This document shows positions 8,185-17,628 of a stretch of DNA of 64,000 nt, in pieces. Origin of the DNA: Phycisphaera sp. (GTDB lineage: Bacteria; Planctomycetota; Phycisphaerae; Phycisphaerales; Phycisphaeraceae). The stretch spans positions 1-64,000 of the forward strand of contig WGMF01000005.1 in NCBI GenBank assembly GCA_016125215.1. Direction: 5' to 3'. The notes under the pieces were generated by a model. It saw only the letters and a list, made by a program, of their open reading frames with translations, was not told where the DNA came from and searched no databases. The first letter of the stretch is position 1. The number at the start of each line of letters is the position of its first letter. The translations under genes and the position numbers were made by a program.

Positions 8185-8778
8185 ATGACGACAGACAACA
8201 CAACCGACCTGTCCAGCAAGCAAATCTTCACCACCGGTGAGGCCGCGGAGGTCTGCAAGGTCAGCCAGCAGACGATCATCCGTTGCTTCGACTCGGGGAG
8301 GCTCACGGGTTTCCGCGTGCCGGGCAGTCGTTTCCGCCGTATCCCTCGTGAGGAGTTGCTCCGATTCATGCGGCAGAACAACATCCCCACGGACCAGCTC
8401 GAGGGCGGTAAGAAGCGCATCCTCGTGGTCGATGACGACGAGCAGATCGTCGAGCTGTTCATGGACGTGCTGGCGCGTGACGGGCGTTACGAGGTCAAGA
8501 GCGCCGCGACCGGTTACGACGCCGGGGTGCTGACCGAGAGCTTCAAGCCCGACCTGATGATCCTCGATTACATGTTGCCGGACATCAACGGCAACGTCGT
8601 GTGCAAGACCGTGCGTGCCAAGCCCGAACTGGTGAACACGAAGATCATTCTTGTCTCGGGCGTGGTGAAGCAGGACGAGATCGAAGACCTGATGCGTGCC
8701 GGCGCGGACGATTTCGTGAAGAAGCCCTTCAACATCGACAAGCTCCTCGAGCGGATTGCCAACCTGTTGGAAGTGTGA
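8185..8778 (+). CDS. Excisionase/MerR-type HTH fused to a response-regulator receiver domain
   Basis: The protein has 197 residues. The N-terminal ~20-70 carries an excisionase-like winged HTH (TTGEAAEVCKVSQQTIIRC, then RVPGSRFRRIPREEL). Residues ~78-197 form a receiver domain with acidic pocket VVDDDEQ, phosphoacceptor Asp128 in LMILDYMLPD, switch Ser in LVSGV and Lys in FVKKPF. The phosphorylation site is therefore intact. In classical regulators the receiver precedes the DNA-binding domain; here the order is reversed. The start is ATG 8185, set by AGGGGAG four bases upstream. The kinase gene follows after 31 bases, making it the natural partner. Phosphorylation would presumably alter DNA binding by the HTH; the target is unknown. 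Confidence 0.85.
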   Translation: MTTDNTTDLSSKQIFTTGEAAEVCKVSQQTIIRCFDSGRLTGFRVPGSRFRRIPREELLRFMRQNNIPTDQLEGGKKRILVVDDDEQIVELFMDVLARDGRYEVKSAATGYDAGVLTESFKPDLMILDYMLPDINGNVVCKTVRAKPELVNTKIILVSGVVKQDEIEDLMRAGADDFVKKPFNIDKLLERIANLLEV

Positions 8779-8809
8779 GGCGTGGTGTGATTCACGACAG
8801 GGGCCGACC

Positions 8810-11095
8810 ATGCTCGTCACCGATCCATCGCAGGCCTCGCATGTCGAGTTGATCCTCCGCAGGCTCGATTCGCTGCCCACGTTACCCGCCGTGGCCACAC
8901 GCCTTCTCTCGCTGACCTCCAGCGATGATTCGCATGCGCGCGACGTGATCGAACTGGTCAAGAGCGACCAGGCGCTGACCGCCAAGCTGCTCATGCTCTG
9001 CCGACACGCCGACATGGGCATCCGTGAAGAGGTCACGACCATCGACCGGGCCGTGGTGCTGCTGGGCTTTAATGCGGTGCGCAACGCGGTGCTGTCGATC
9101 AAGGTGATCGAGTCGCTTCAGGGCGCACAGCGACGCCGAAGCACGGACGTGCTCGATGCCGACAACCAAACACCCCAGACCTCCGAGTCCGAGGGGGCAA
9201 CCTTCCGGGGGCGGGCGGGGTTCTGGCGGCATTCGCTGGCGGTGGGCATCGCGTGCGAGAAGATTGCGCGTCTTCACCCGGAGATGCGGGAGCTGCCGCC
9301 GTCCGAGGCGTTTGTGTGTGGGCTGCTGCACGACATCGGCAAGGTCGCGCTCGACTACCTGTTGCCCAAAGCCTATGCGCGAGTCGTGGAACTGACCGAC
9401 CTCAACCGCGGGCAGATCGCCGAGTTCGAGCGCCGGGTGATCGGCATCGACCACCACACCGTCGGCAAACGCCTCGCGGAACAGTGGCAGTTACCCCAGC
9501 GCGTGCTCGATTCGATCTGGCTGCACGGCTCGCCTTATGCGACGCTGCCCAACGTCGAGCACCGACGGATGATCGCGCTGGTCACTTTGGCGGACCTGAT
9601 CGTCCGCAGGCAGCACCTGGGCTACTCGGGCAACCACGAGATCGCGCAGAGCGTGACACGGGTGGCGCTCGACGCGGGCTTCAACCCCAACAAGGTCGAG
9701 CAGGCCGCGGCCACCATCCACGAAGAACTCGAGAAGCGCTCGCAGGCGATGGGCCTCGACGCCCCGCCGTCGCGCGAGCTTTATCTGTCGTCCATCGAAC
9801 AGGCCAACCTCACGCTCGGTCGGCTCAACGCCGCGCTCGAACGCAGGTCGCGCGTGGCACACAGGCTGCAAGACGTGGTGAAAACCGTGGCGTCGTTCAC
9901 CGCCACCTGGCAGCCGGGACGCACCGTGCGCGACGCGGTGGATGCCGTGGCACGCGGCGCCGCCACGCTCCTGGGCGAGGGCTTTTTAGCGGTGATCCAC
10001 CAGACGCCCGTGCTTCAGGGGCCGGCCCAGTGGACGCTGTGTCTCTACGATTCACACGGCCAGCCCACGCGCAGCGAGTCGCTCGACTCCCCGCCGCTCG
10101 TCGGCAGGCTCGACCAGCTCGACCCGGACTCGGGCACTTCGCTGTCGCTCCACGCGATCCTCCCGTGGGCCGCGGATTACCTCGGCGAAAGCGTGGACAT
10201 CCGCAAGGTGCGCACGCTGCCGCTGCGCTCGGAATCGGGTTTGGCGGCGGTGCTGCTGCATGACCAGGAACTCGCCTTGACCCCGCGCGAGCTTGAGCCG
10301 ATCTCGATGCTCTGGAGCACCGCGATCCTCGAAGCGCAGCGCCACGATGAAGCGCGGAGGATCGGTGAACAGCTTGCCCAGGCCAACCGGGCACTGGCCC
10401 AGGCCCAGGACGAACTGCTCCACTCGCGTTCGATGGCAAGGCTGGGCGAGATGGCGGCCGGCGCCGCCCACGAGATGAACAACCCGCTGGCGGTAATTTC
10501 CGGACGTAGCCAACTGTTGACCATGACGCTGCACCCCGGCTCCGACCCGCACAAAGCCGCGACAACCATCTACGAACAGGCCCACCGATTGAGCGACCTT
10601 ATCACGTCGCTGCGCATGTTTGCGGACCCGCCGCCCGTCGAGAGGCAGCAGACCGACCTGCACGCCCTGCTCGACCAGACGTTGCGCTCGGTCAAAGGCT
10701 CGCTCACCTTCCGCGACCAGGACAAGGACATGAGCCTGACGGTGAAGACGGAATTGCCCACGGCGTGGGTGGACGGCCCGAAGATCGCCGCGGCCCTGAC
10801 GGAGGTCCTTCACAACGCCATCCAGTCCCAGGCCAACCACGTCCGCGTCGTCGCGCAGTGCGATTCGACCGATAACCTTTTGATCGTTCGGGTGACCGAC
10901 GACGGCGTCGGGATGGACGAACACACGCTCGAACACGCGTTCGATCCGTTCTACAGCGCCAAGTCCGCCGGCCGACGGATGGGCATGGGGTTGCCCCGCG
11001 CCAGGCAGCATCTTGCCGCGCACAACGGTCGTATCGATTTGAGAAGCACACCGGGCGAAGGAACCACCGCAACTCTGGTGATTCCCCTTGACTGA
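8810..11095 (+). CDS. HDOD-domain sensor histidine kinase
   Basis: The protein has 761 residues. Residues ~15-260 form an HDOD/HD-like module with LLHDIGKVALDYLLPK and downstream His residues (IDHHTVGKRL). A GAF-like segment spans ~350-500, followed by a short coiled region (LAQANRALAQAQDELLHSRS). The dimerisation and phosphorylation helix has His554 in AAHEMNNPLAV. The ATPase domain has the N box (EVLHNAIQ), DDGVGM, FDPFYSAKS and a G2 box MGMGLP. There is no membrane segment, so it is cytoplasmic. ATG 8810 has ACAGGGG seven bases upstream. HDOD proteins are commonly linked to stress, cell-cycle or c-di-GMP networks, but which applies here is unknown. The neighbouring HTH-receiver is the likely phosphotransfer partner. 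Confidence 0.85.
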   Translation: MLVTDPSQASHVELILRRLDSLPTLPAVATRLLSLTSSDDSHARDVIELVKSDQALTAKLLMLCRHADMGIREEVTTIDRAVVLLGFNAVRNAVLSIKVIESLQGAQRRRSTDVLDADNQTPQTSESEGATFRGRAGFWRHSLAVGIACEKIARLHPEMRELPPSEAFVCGLLHDIGKVALDYLLPKAYARVVELTDLNRGQIAEFERRVIGIDHHTVGKRLAEQWQLPQRVLDSIWLHGSPYATLPNVEHRRMIALVTLADLIVRRQHLGYSGNHEIAQSVTRVALDAGFNPNKVEQAAATIHEELEKRSQAMGLDAPPSRELYLSSIEQANLTLGRLNAALERRSRVAHRLQDVVKTVASFTATWQPGRTVRDAVDAVARGAATLLGEGFLAVIHQTPVLQGPAQWTLCLYDSHGQPTRSESLDSPPLVGRLDQLDPDSGTSLSLHAILPWAADYLGESVDIRKVRTLPLRSESGLAAVLLHDQELALTPRELEPISMLWSTAILEAQRHDEARRIGEQLAQANRALAQAQDELLHSRSMARLGEMAAGAAHEMNNPLAVISGRSQLLTMTLHPGSDPHKAATTIYEQAHRLSDLITSLRMFADPPPVERQQTDLHALLDQTLRSVKGSLTFRDQDKDMSLTVKTELPTAWVDGPKIAAALTEVLHNAIQSQANHVRVVAQCDSTDNLLIVRVTDDGVGMDEHTLEHAFDPFYSAKSAGRRMGMGLPRARQHLAAHNGRIDLRSTPGEGTTATLVIPLD

Positions 11096-11204
11096 CCCGA
11101 CAAGACTGCCGATGCGTTGACCATCACCAGCACGTGGGCTCCAAAGCGAGCACCGACGTTATCCGGCTGGGTGTTGGGTGGGTCCACCGAGGCAGGAGTA
11201 AGCT

Positions 11205-12308
11205 GTGCCACGACAAAGCCACGGAACTAGCGGGCAACTGAGGCTTGAACACGACCTCTCGCGCAAGCGTCAACCGCTGCGAGTGCTGCTTGTTGATAAC
11301 GAGAAACCCGTTCGGCAGCTTCTCGAACACATTGCCGACGGCCAGGCGATGACGCTCGTCCAGGCCTCGGGCGTCGAGGAGGCCCGCAAGGTCCTCACGC
11401 AGCAGCGTATCGACCTGGCGCTCGTCGAACCGTCGATCAACAACGGCCAGGGTATGGCGCTGGCCGGTGAGATCCGCCAGCGCAGCCCGCGTACGCACAC
11501 CATCGTCATCAGCGCCACGCCCACGATGCAGCAGGCCATCGACTCCATGCGGGCGGGTGTGTGCGACTTCATCCCCAAGCCGCTGAGCCTGACCGAACTC
11601 AACCAGCGCGTCGCGTCCGCTTTGGCCAAGCGCGACGACCAGCAATACCTCCACCAGCGCCTTCGCAAACTCCGACGCATGTGCAAGAAACTCAACCAGG
11701 CACGCGTCGAGGTCAGCGAACAGGTCGACGTGCTGTGCAACGACCTCGTGACGGCTTACCAGGAACTGGCCAACCAGATGCACACGCTCGTGCAGACCAG
11801 TGAATATAACGCAGTGGTCGAGGGCGAGCTGGACCTGGAAAACCTCCTGCGCAAGACGCTCGAGTTCCTGCTCAAGAAAGCCGGCCCGACCAACGCGGTG
11901 ATCTTCCTGCCCTCGATGGGCGACGAATACACCGTCGGGGCCTACATCAACTACGACGCGGCCAACGGCTCGCCCGAGGCGCTGCTCGACCACATGGCCG
12001 ACGTGGTCGCCCCCGTGATCTCCAACCAGGACGGCACGCTCCACCTCCGCGACGACGAGGCCCTCGAAGCCTGGGTCGGCGATGACAGCGCCTACCTCGC
12101 CGATTGCCACACGCTCTCGTTCCCCGTCATCCACGAGGACGAAGCCCTGGCGTGCGTCATCCTCTTCCGCGATGCCAGCGAGCCTTACCCCAACGAGATG
12201 GTCGAGGTCTGCGACGCCGTCGCCCCGCTCTTCTCGATGGCGCTGGCCAAGATCATCCGCGTCCACCACCGCCTCCACGGCGATACCCCGCCCTCGGAAG
12301 CGGCCTGA
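11205..12308 (+). CDS. Receiver-like (Asp to Glu) plus GAF domain protein
   Basis: The protein has 367 residues. Residues ~26-145 form a receiver fold with pocket residues Asp31 and Glu33, switch Ser in VISATP and Lys in FIPKPLS. The expected phosphoacceptor is Glu75 (LALVEPSINNG), a change that often mimics the phosphorylated state. A coiled helix covers ~150-195 and a GAF domain ~215-350. There is no DNA-binding output domain. The GTG start at 11205 is supported by AGGAG six bases upstream. It is the last gene of the signalling cassette, 109 bases after the kinase, and is followed by a strong terminator. It could act as a constitutive adaptor or ligand sensor for the kinase. Confidence 0.8.
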   Translation: MPRQSHGTSGQLRLEHDLSRKRQPLRVLLVDNEKPVRQLLEHIADGQAMTLVQASGVEEARKVLTQQRIDLALVEPSINNGQGMALAGEIRQRSPRTHTIVISATPTMQQAIDSMRAGVCDFIPKPLSLTELNQRVASALAKRDDQQYLHQRLRKLRRMCKKLNQARVEVSEQVDVLCNDLVTAYQELANQMHTLVQTSEYNAVVEGELDLENLLRKTLEFLLKKAGPTNAVIFLPSMGDEYTVGAYINYDAANGSPEALLDHMADVVAPVISNQDGTLHLRDDEALEAWVGDDSAYLADCHTLSFPVIHEDEALACVILFRDASEPYPNEMVEVCDAVAPLFSMALAKIIRVHHRLHGDTPPSEAA

Positions 12309-12344
12309 ACCGCACACACGCACAGCCCTTCCCAAATCACCCCC

Positions 12345-12374
12345 AAAGCCGAGGCATCGCCATGCCTCGGCTTT
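12345..12374 (+). terminator. Intrinsic terminator after the signalling cassette
   Basis: A perfect 13-base stem (arms 12345-12357 and 12362-12374, core AGCCGAGGCAT) with a four-base loop ends in TTT and an AT-rich tail. It lies 37 bases after the GAF gene stop. Confidence 0.85.
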
Positions 12375-12430
12375 ATAAATAGTTCACCCCACACAACCCA
12401 CACCCCACCCCCCAGCCCCCTGTTTTCCGC

Positions 12431-12436
12431 TATACT
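12431..12436 (+). promoter_or_regulatory. Putative -10 box upstream of tpiA
   Basis: TATACT sits in an otherwise GC-rich leader, 93 bases before the tpiA start and downstream of the terminator. No clear -35 is visible. Confidence 0.4.
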
Positions 12437-12529
12437 CATCGGTCTTTGGAACTTCCAGCCGGCGGCGCGGGCGGGTAACCTGACCGCCCCGGCGAGTCCC
12501 AAACGATTGCAGTATTACGGAGCACGACC

Positions 12530-13312
<783 letters not shown>

Positions 13313-13350
13313 ATCCCAACTTCCCCCGACCCTAACACCTGGATAGCCCC

Positions 13351-13956
13351 ATGGCCCGCATGTCCCCCGAAACCGTCAAGTCGATGACCATCATGATCGC
13401 GGTCTTCGTCGCCCTCTCCGCGGTGATCTTTCTGATCCCCTGGCCGACGTTGATTGCCATCATCTTCACACTCGTCAGCGTCCTGCTCATGCTCGTGATC
13501 CTCATCCAAAAGCCGCGCGGCGGCGGGCTGGCCGGGGCGTTCGGCGGAGCCGGCGCAGGGGCTCAGGCCGCGTTCGGCGCCAAGACCGGCGACGTGCTCA
13601 CGGGCGTCACCGTGCTCTTCTTCGGTCTGTTCCTCGTTACCGCCATCCGCATGACCTGGGCCACCAACCCCAAGGCCCCCGAACCCCCCGCCAAGATCAC
13701 CGCGCCGGAGGGTTCCCCCACCCAAACAGACAAGACCACCGACACCACCAAGCCCGCTTCCACCGACCTGACTACCAACCCCGCCGCCGACCTCAACACC
13801 CCCGCCCCCGGTAGTGCCCCCGGAAGTGTCCCCGTTACCGAATCCCATAAAGCCGGCGATGGCATCGCCGGTCCCACCCCCGCGCCCGAAAACGAACCCA
13901 CCCCATCCACCTCGACACCACCCGAAACCCCCGCTCCAACGACAGAAAACCAGTGA
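13351..13956 (+). CDS. secG: Preprotein translocase subunit SecG
   Basis: The protein has 201 residues. Two membrane helices (about 10-30 and 33-52, then 82-100) flank the family hallmark [20 protein letters not shown]. It is the small accessory subunit of the SecYEG translocon. Classical SecG is about 75-120 residues. The extra ~90 residues here form a Pro/Thr/Ala-rich, probably disordered cytoplasmic tail starting after TWATNPK. The start at ATG 13351 has only a weak ribosome site, so translation may depend on coupling to tpiA. The stop codon lies at the edge of a low-complexity repeat. Confidence 0.9.
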   Translation: MARMSPETVKSMTIMIAVFVALSAVIFLIPWPTLIAIIFTLVSVLLMLVILIQKPRGGGLAGAFGGAGAGAQAAFGAKTGDVLTGVTVLFFGLFLVTAIRMTWATNPKAPEPPAKITAPEGSPTQTDKTTDTTKPASTDLTTNPAADLNTPAPGSAPGSVPVTESHKAGDGIAGPTPAPENEPTPSTSTPPETPAPTTENQ

Positions 13957-14090
13957 TAATTGATAATTGATGAATGATGATTGATGATCTCAGAGATTCA
14001 CCCACCGTTCGCCCCCGGAAAGCGATCGGGCTAAATGACGCGATCTCTATTCTCCTGTCTCCTAACTCCTAACTTCTTCCCCTCTCCCGC
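13954..14090. repeat. Low-complexity intergenic repeats (TGATAATTGAT-type and CTCCTAACTCCTAAC-type)
   Basis: The first ~37 bases consist of iterations of TGATAATTGATAATTGATG, starting within the secG stop codon. Bases 14047-14076 consist of CTCCT/CTAACTCC iterations. Both differ sharply in composition from the surrounding genes. No promoter or ribosome site for yicC was found in between. Confidence 0.6.
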
Positions 14091-14984
14091 ATGATCCACT
14101 CGATGACCGGATTTGGCGACGCGTCGGACCAGGCCAGGGGGGTCCACTTCCACGTCGAGGTGCGCAGCCTCAACAACAGGTACTTCAAGGCGACCATCCG
14201 CACGCCCGAGGAGCTTTCCTCCTTCGAGGCCGAGGCCGAGTCGCTTTTGCGTAAACGCCTGACGCGCGGGTCGATCACATGCACCCTGCGCACGCGTGTC
14301 CAGGACGCCACCGCCGCCCACCGTGTCAATGACGCTGCACTCGTGGCTTACCTCGAACACCTCAAGACCCTGCAATCCCGCATCGAGACCGACGCCAAGT
14401 CGCTCAACATCGACCTCACCGCGTTGCTCACCCTTCCCGGGGTGCTCGAAACCGACGACGACGATTTCCTCGCCACCGCACGACCGATCATCAAACAATT
14501 GCTCGACAAGGCCTGTGAACGATTGATCCAGATGCGGATCGAAGAGGGCCGGGCCATCGAAGAGGACCTCGCCCGCCAGCGCGAGACGATCCGCACGAAG
14601 CTCGCCTCGATTGCCAAACGTGCCCCGGCTGTGGTCGAGGAATATCACCAGCGCTTGCGCACGCGAGTTGATGAGCTGCTTGCCCGGGCGTCGCTCAAGC
14701 TCGGCGAGGCGGACCTTGCACGCGAGGTCGCCCTGTTTGCTGAGCGCTCCGACATCAGCGAAGAGATCAACCGTCTGACGACCCACCTCGAACAGTTCGC
14801 AAAGGTGACCGCCTCCGAGGGGGACGACGCCGCCGGCCGCACGCTCGACTTCATCGCGCAGGAGATGCTCCGCGAGGCCAACACCATCGCCAGCAAATCC
14901 AACGACGCCGTCATCAGCCGGGACATCGTCGAGATCAAGACCGCCATCGACCGCATCAAGGAACAGGTGCAGAACGTCGAGTAG
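14091..14984 (+). CDS. yicC: YicC-family endoribonuclease
   Basis: The protein has 297 residues, the usual YicC length. The N-terminus MIHSMTGFG and the adjacent VRSLNNRYFK are diagnostic of YicC_N. The C-terminal DUF1732 region carries DDAGRTLDF-like sequence (here DAAGRTLDFIAQEMLREANT) and ends with EIKTAIDRIKEQVQN. Members are metal-dependent endoribonucleases linked to RNA turnover. The start ATG 14091 gives the conserved N-terminus exactly. The gene is preceded by low-complexity repeats instead of a recognisable Shine-Dalgarno site. Confidence 0.92.
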   Translation: MIHSMTGFGDASDQARGVHFHVEVRSLNNRYFKATIRTPEELSSFEAEAESLLRKRLTRGSITCTLRTRVQDATAAHRVNDAALVAYLEHLKTLQSRIETDAKSLNIDLTALLTLPGVLETDDDDFLATARPIIKQLLDKACERLIQMRIEEGRAIEEDLARQRETIRTKLASIAKRAPAVVEEYHQRLRTRVDELLARASLKLGEADLAREVALFAERSDISEEINRLTTHLEQFAKVTASEGDDAAGRTLDFIAQEMLREANTIASKSNDAVISRDIVEIKTAIDRIKEQVQNVE

Positions 14985-15101
14985 CCCCCGGAAGAACCGC
15001 TGCGAGGGTGTGGCCAAAGTTGACGCGAACCTTGCGGGCGGGTCGAACGTAAAATAGTCAGCACGTCTTCTCCACAGGGCCCAACCCTCGGGTCAACCCC
15101 C

Positions 15102-16070
15102 ATGCCGATGCCCGCGCTCTACCTGCTGTTGACCTACTGCCTGCTGATCCTGCTTGCGTCGCTGGCGGGGGGCTGGGTGCCGCTGCTGTTCAAGCTCACG
15201 CACAGGCACATGCAACTGGCGGTCAGCGCGGTGGCGGGTTTCATGCTCGGCGTCGGGATGCTGCACCTCCTGCCCCACGCCTTCGAGGACGCGGACGACC
15301 CGCACACCGTTGTGCTCTGGGTGCTCGCGGGTGTGCTCACGATGTTTTTTGCTGAACGCTTTTTCTGCTTCCACCACCACGACATCCCCGATGAATCCGC
15401 CGAGGGGCACGACCCTCATCACGATCACACGCACGGTCATCACCACGGTCACGGTCACAATCACGATCACGCGCACGACCACCCCGACGCCACGGGCCAG
15501 GCGGACCACAGCCTGACCTGGAGCGGCGCCGCGGTCGGGTTAACGCTGCACAGCGTGCTCGCCGGCGTCGCGCTGGGTGCGAGTTTTCAATTCGAAAAAT
15601 CCATCGGGTCCGCCTGGCCGGGCATCGCGGTCTTTCTCGTCATCTTCCTGCACAAACCCTTCGACTCGATGACCCTCGGCGCGCTCATGGCGGTCGGCGG
15701 GTGGTCGCCCGTGTGGCGGCACGTCATCAACGGCCTGTTTGCCATGGCGATCCCGCTCGGCGTCGTGCTGTTCGAGCTCGGGGCCGCGGCGGCGCACGGG
15801 CACGGGCAATCCGTCATCAACCCCGCGCTGGCGTTCTCGGCTGGGCTGTTCCTATGCATCGCCCTGAGCGACCTGTTGCCCGAGTTGCAGTTCCACCACC
15901 ACGACCGCGTGAAACTCTCGCTCATGCTCGTCGTCGGCCTGGCGCTGGCGTGGACCATCGCGTTCTTCGAAGCCAAAACACACGACCACGGTTCGCACCA
16001 CGGTCACGAACACACAACCGGTCACATCGACACCGACCACATTGATGCCGACCACGCCGACATCCCTTAA
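15102..16070 (+). CDS. ZIP-family divalent metal transporter with His-rich loop
   Basis: The protein has 322 residues and about eight membrane helices. The metal-site helices carry HSVLAGVALG (TM4) and HKPFDSMTLG (TM5), a variant of the classical HxxxE signature. A cytoplasmic loop at about 88-130 is extremely rich in His and Asp (DHTHGHHHGHGHNHDHAHDH), and a second His cluster forms the C-terminal tail, both typical metal-binding features of ZIP proteins. Zinc or another divalent cation is the likely substrate. A TAAAAT box at 15049-15054 may be the -10. The AMP-ligase gene follows 46 bases downstream. Confidence 0.85.
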   Translation: MPMPALYLLLTYCLLILLASLAGGWVPLLFKLTHRHMQLAVSAVAGFMLGVGMLHLLPHAFEDADDPHTVVLWVLAGVLTMFFAERFFCFHHHDIPDESAEGHDPHHDHTHGHHHGHGHNHDHAHDHPDATGQADHSLTWSGAAVGLTLHSVLAGVALGASFQFEKSIGSAWPGIAVFLVIFLHKPFDSMTLGALMAVGGWSPVWRHVINGLFAMAIPLGVVLFELGAAAAHGHGQSVINPALAFSAGLFLCIALSDLLPELQFHHHDRVKLSLMLVVGLALAWTIAFFEAKTHDHGSHHGHEHTTGHIDTDHIDADHADIP

Positions 16071-16116
16071 GATGCCCACGATCTTCCCATGATTCTCGTG
16101 GAGGTTGCCCACCCGC

Positions 16117-17613
16117 ATGAGCGCGCTTTGGCCCCTCGTCAGACAGTGCCTCGCCACCGCGTCACGCACAGCCGTCGTCGATGACCGGGGCGAAACGTCC
16201 TACGGCAAGCTCCTCGGCGGGGCGATGTTTATTGCCGACCTCATCGACTCACGCACCGACCGCGCGCACGTGGGCGTCATGCTCCCGACCAGCGGCGCGT
16301 TCCCCATGGCGCTCATGGGCGCGTGGCTGGCCAAACGCACCGCCGTGCCCTTCAACTACCTGCTCTCGCCCGATGAACTGCTCTACGTCATCCGCGACAG
16401 TGACGTGGGCATCATCCTCACCTCACGCCTCCTCATCGAGCATCTGCCCAAAAAAGTGGTGGACGAATTGCCGGCCGGTGTCACGCTCGTCTACCTCGAC
16501 GGCCTCGACGCGCACGGCCTGCCCCCGCTGCGCTGGCCTCCGGCGGCCTCCCCCAACGACAACGCCGCCATCCTCTACACCTCCGGCACGAGCGGCAAAC
16601 CCAAGGGCGTCGTACTCACGCATGGCAACCTGCGCTCGAACGTCCACGCCGCCATCGAACACGCCCAACTCACACAAGCCGACGTCTTCCTCGGCGTGCT
16701 CCCGCAGTTCCACAGCTTCGGCCTGACCGCGTTGACACTGCTGCCACTCTATGTCGGGGCGAAGGTGGTCTACTCGGCGCGCTTCGTCCCACGGAAGATC
16801 GTCGAACTCATCCGCGAGCATCGGCCGGACGTGATGATGGCGGTGCCCTCGATGTACGGGGCGCTACTCACGGTGAAAAACGCCGTGCCCGAAGATTTTG
16901 CGTCGCTGCGCTTTGCCGTCAGCGGCGGCGAACCGTTGCCCAGCGCGACCTACGAGGCGTGCATGGAAAAGCTGGGCTTGAATTTGCTCGAGGGCTACGG
17001 CCTGACCGAGACCTCACCCGTGTGCAACTGGTGTACGCCGACGCGCAAGAAGCCCCACTCCGTCGGCACCGCCCTGCCCGGAGTCCACGAATACATCCTC
17101 GACGAAGAGGGGCACGACCTCGGCCGCAACGCCGACGGCGAGATTGTCATCGATGGACCTAACATCATGATAGGGTACTACAAGCTCCCCGAACAGACGG
17201 CCGGCGTCTTCATGGAGGCGACACTCAAGGACGGCCAGAAGCGCCGGGTCTTCCGCACGGGCGACATCGGCCACATCGACGACCGGGGCTATCTCTACAT
17301 CACCGGTCGCAAGAAAGAGATGCTCATCATCGGCGGGGAAAACGTCTTCCCGCGCGAGATCGAGGAGGTGCTCAACCAGCACACGAGCGTGAAGGACTCG
17401 GCGGTGATCGGCCAACAGGACCCGCTGCGCGGCGAGACGCCGGTGGCGTTCATCGAGGTCAACGAGGGCTGCGATTTCAATGAAGTGGAGCTGCGCGACT
17501 GGTGCCGGGAGAGGCTGGCCCAGTTCAAGGTCCCGCGCGAGATCAGAAGGGTCGACGCCCTGCCACGCAACCCGACGGGGAAGGTGCTGCGCCGCCAGCT
17601 CAAGGCGGAGTGA
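16117..17613 (+). CDS. AMP-forming acyl-CoA synthetase / ligase
   Basis: The protein has 498 residues. Core motifs of the ANL superfamily are present in order: P-loop ILYTSGTSGKPKGVVLTHGN, GYGLTETSP, the hinge region RTGDIGHIDDRGYLYITGR, KKEMLIIGGENVFP, and the C-terminal catalytic Lys in NPTGKVLRRQL. It activates a carboxylate as an adenylate, probably a fatty acid, and transfers it to CoA; the exact substrate cannot be read from sequence. ATG 16117 has GTGGAGG 12 bases upstream. TTG 16105 would leave no spacing to that site and is less likely. It is convergent with the DNA methyltransferase gene, only 15 bases away. Confidence 0.88.
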   Translation: MSALWPLVRQCLATASRTAVVDDRGETSYGKLLGGAMFIADLIDSRTDRAHVGVMLPTSGAFPMALMGAWLAKRTAVPFNYLLSPDELLYVIRDSDVGIILTSRLLIEHLPKKVVDELPAGVTLVYLDGLDAHGLPPLRWPPAASPNDNAAILYTSGTSGKPKGVVLTHGNLRSNVHAAIEHAQLTQADVFLGVLPQFHSFGLTALTLLPLYVGAKVVYSARFVPRKIVELIREHRPDVMMAVPSMYGALLTVKNAVPEDFASLRFAVSGGEPLPSATYEACMEKLGLNLLEGYGLTETSPVCNWCTPTRKKPHSVGTALPGVHEYILDEEGHDLGRNADGEIVIDGPNIMIGYYKLPEQTAGVFMEATLKDGQKRRVFRTGDIGHIDDRGYLYITGRKKEMLIIGGENVFPREIEEVLNQHTSVKDSAVIGQQDPLRGETPVAFIEVNEGCDFNEVELRDWCRERLAQFKVPREIRRVDALPRNPTGKVLRRQLKAE

Positions 17614-17628
17614 ATGCCCGTAGGGATT

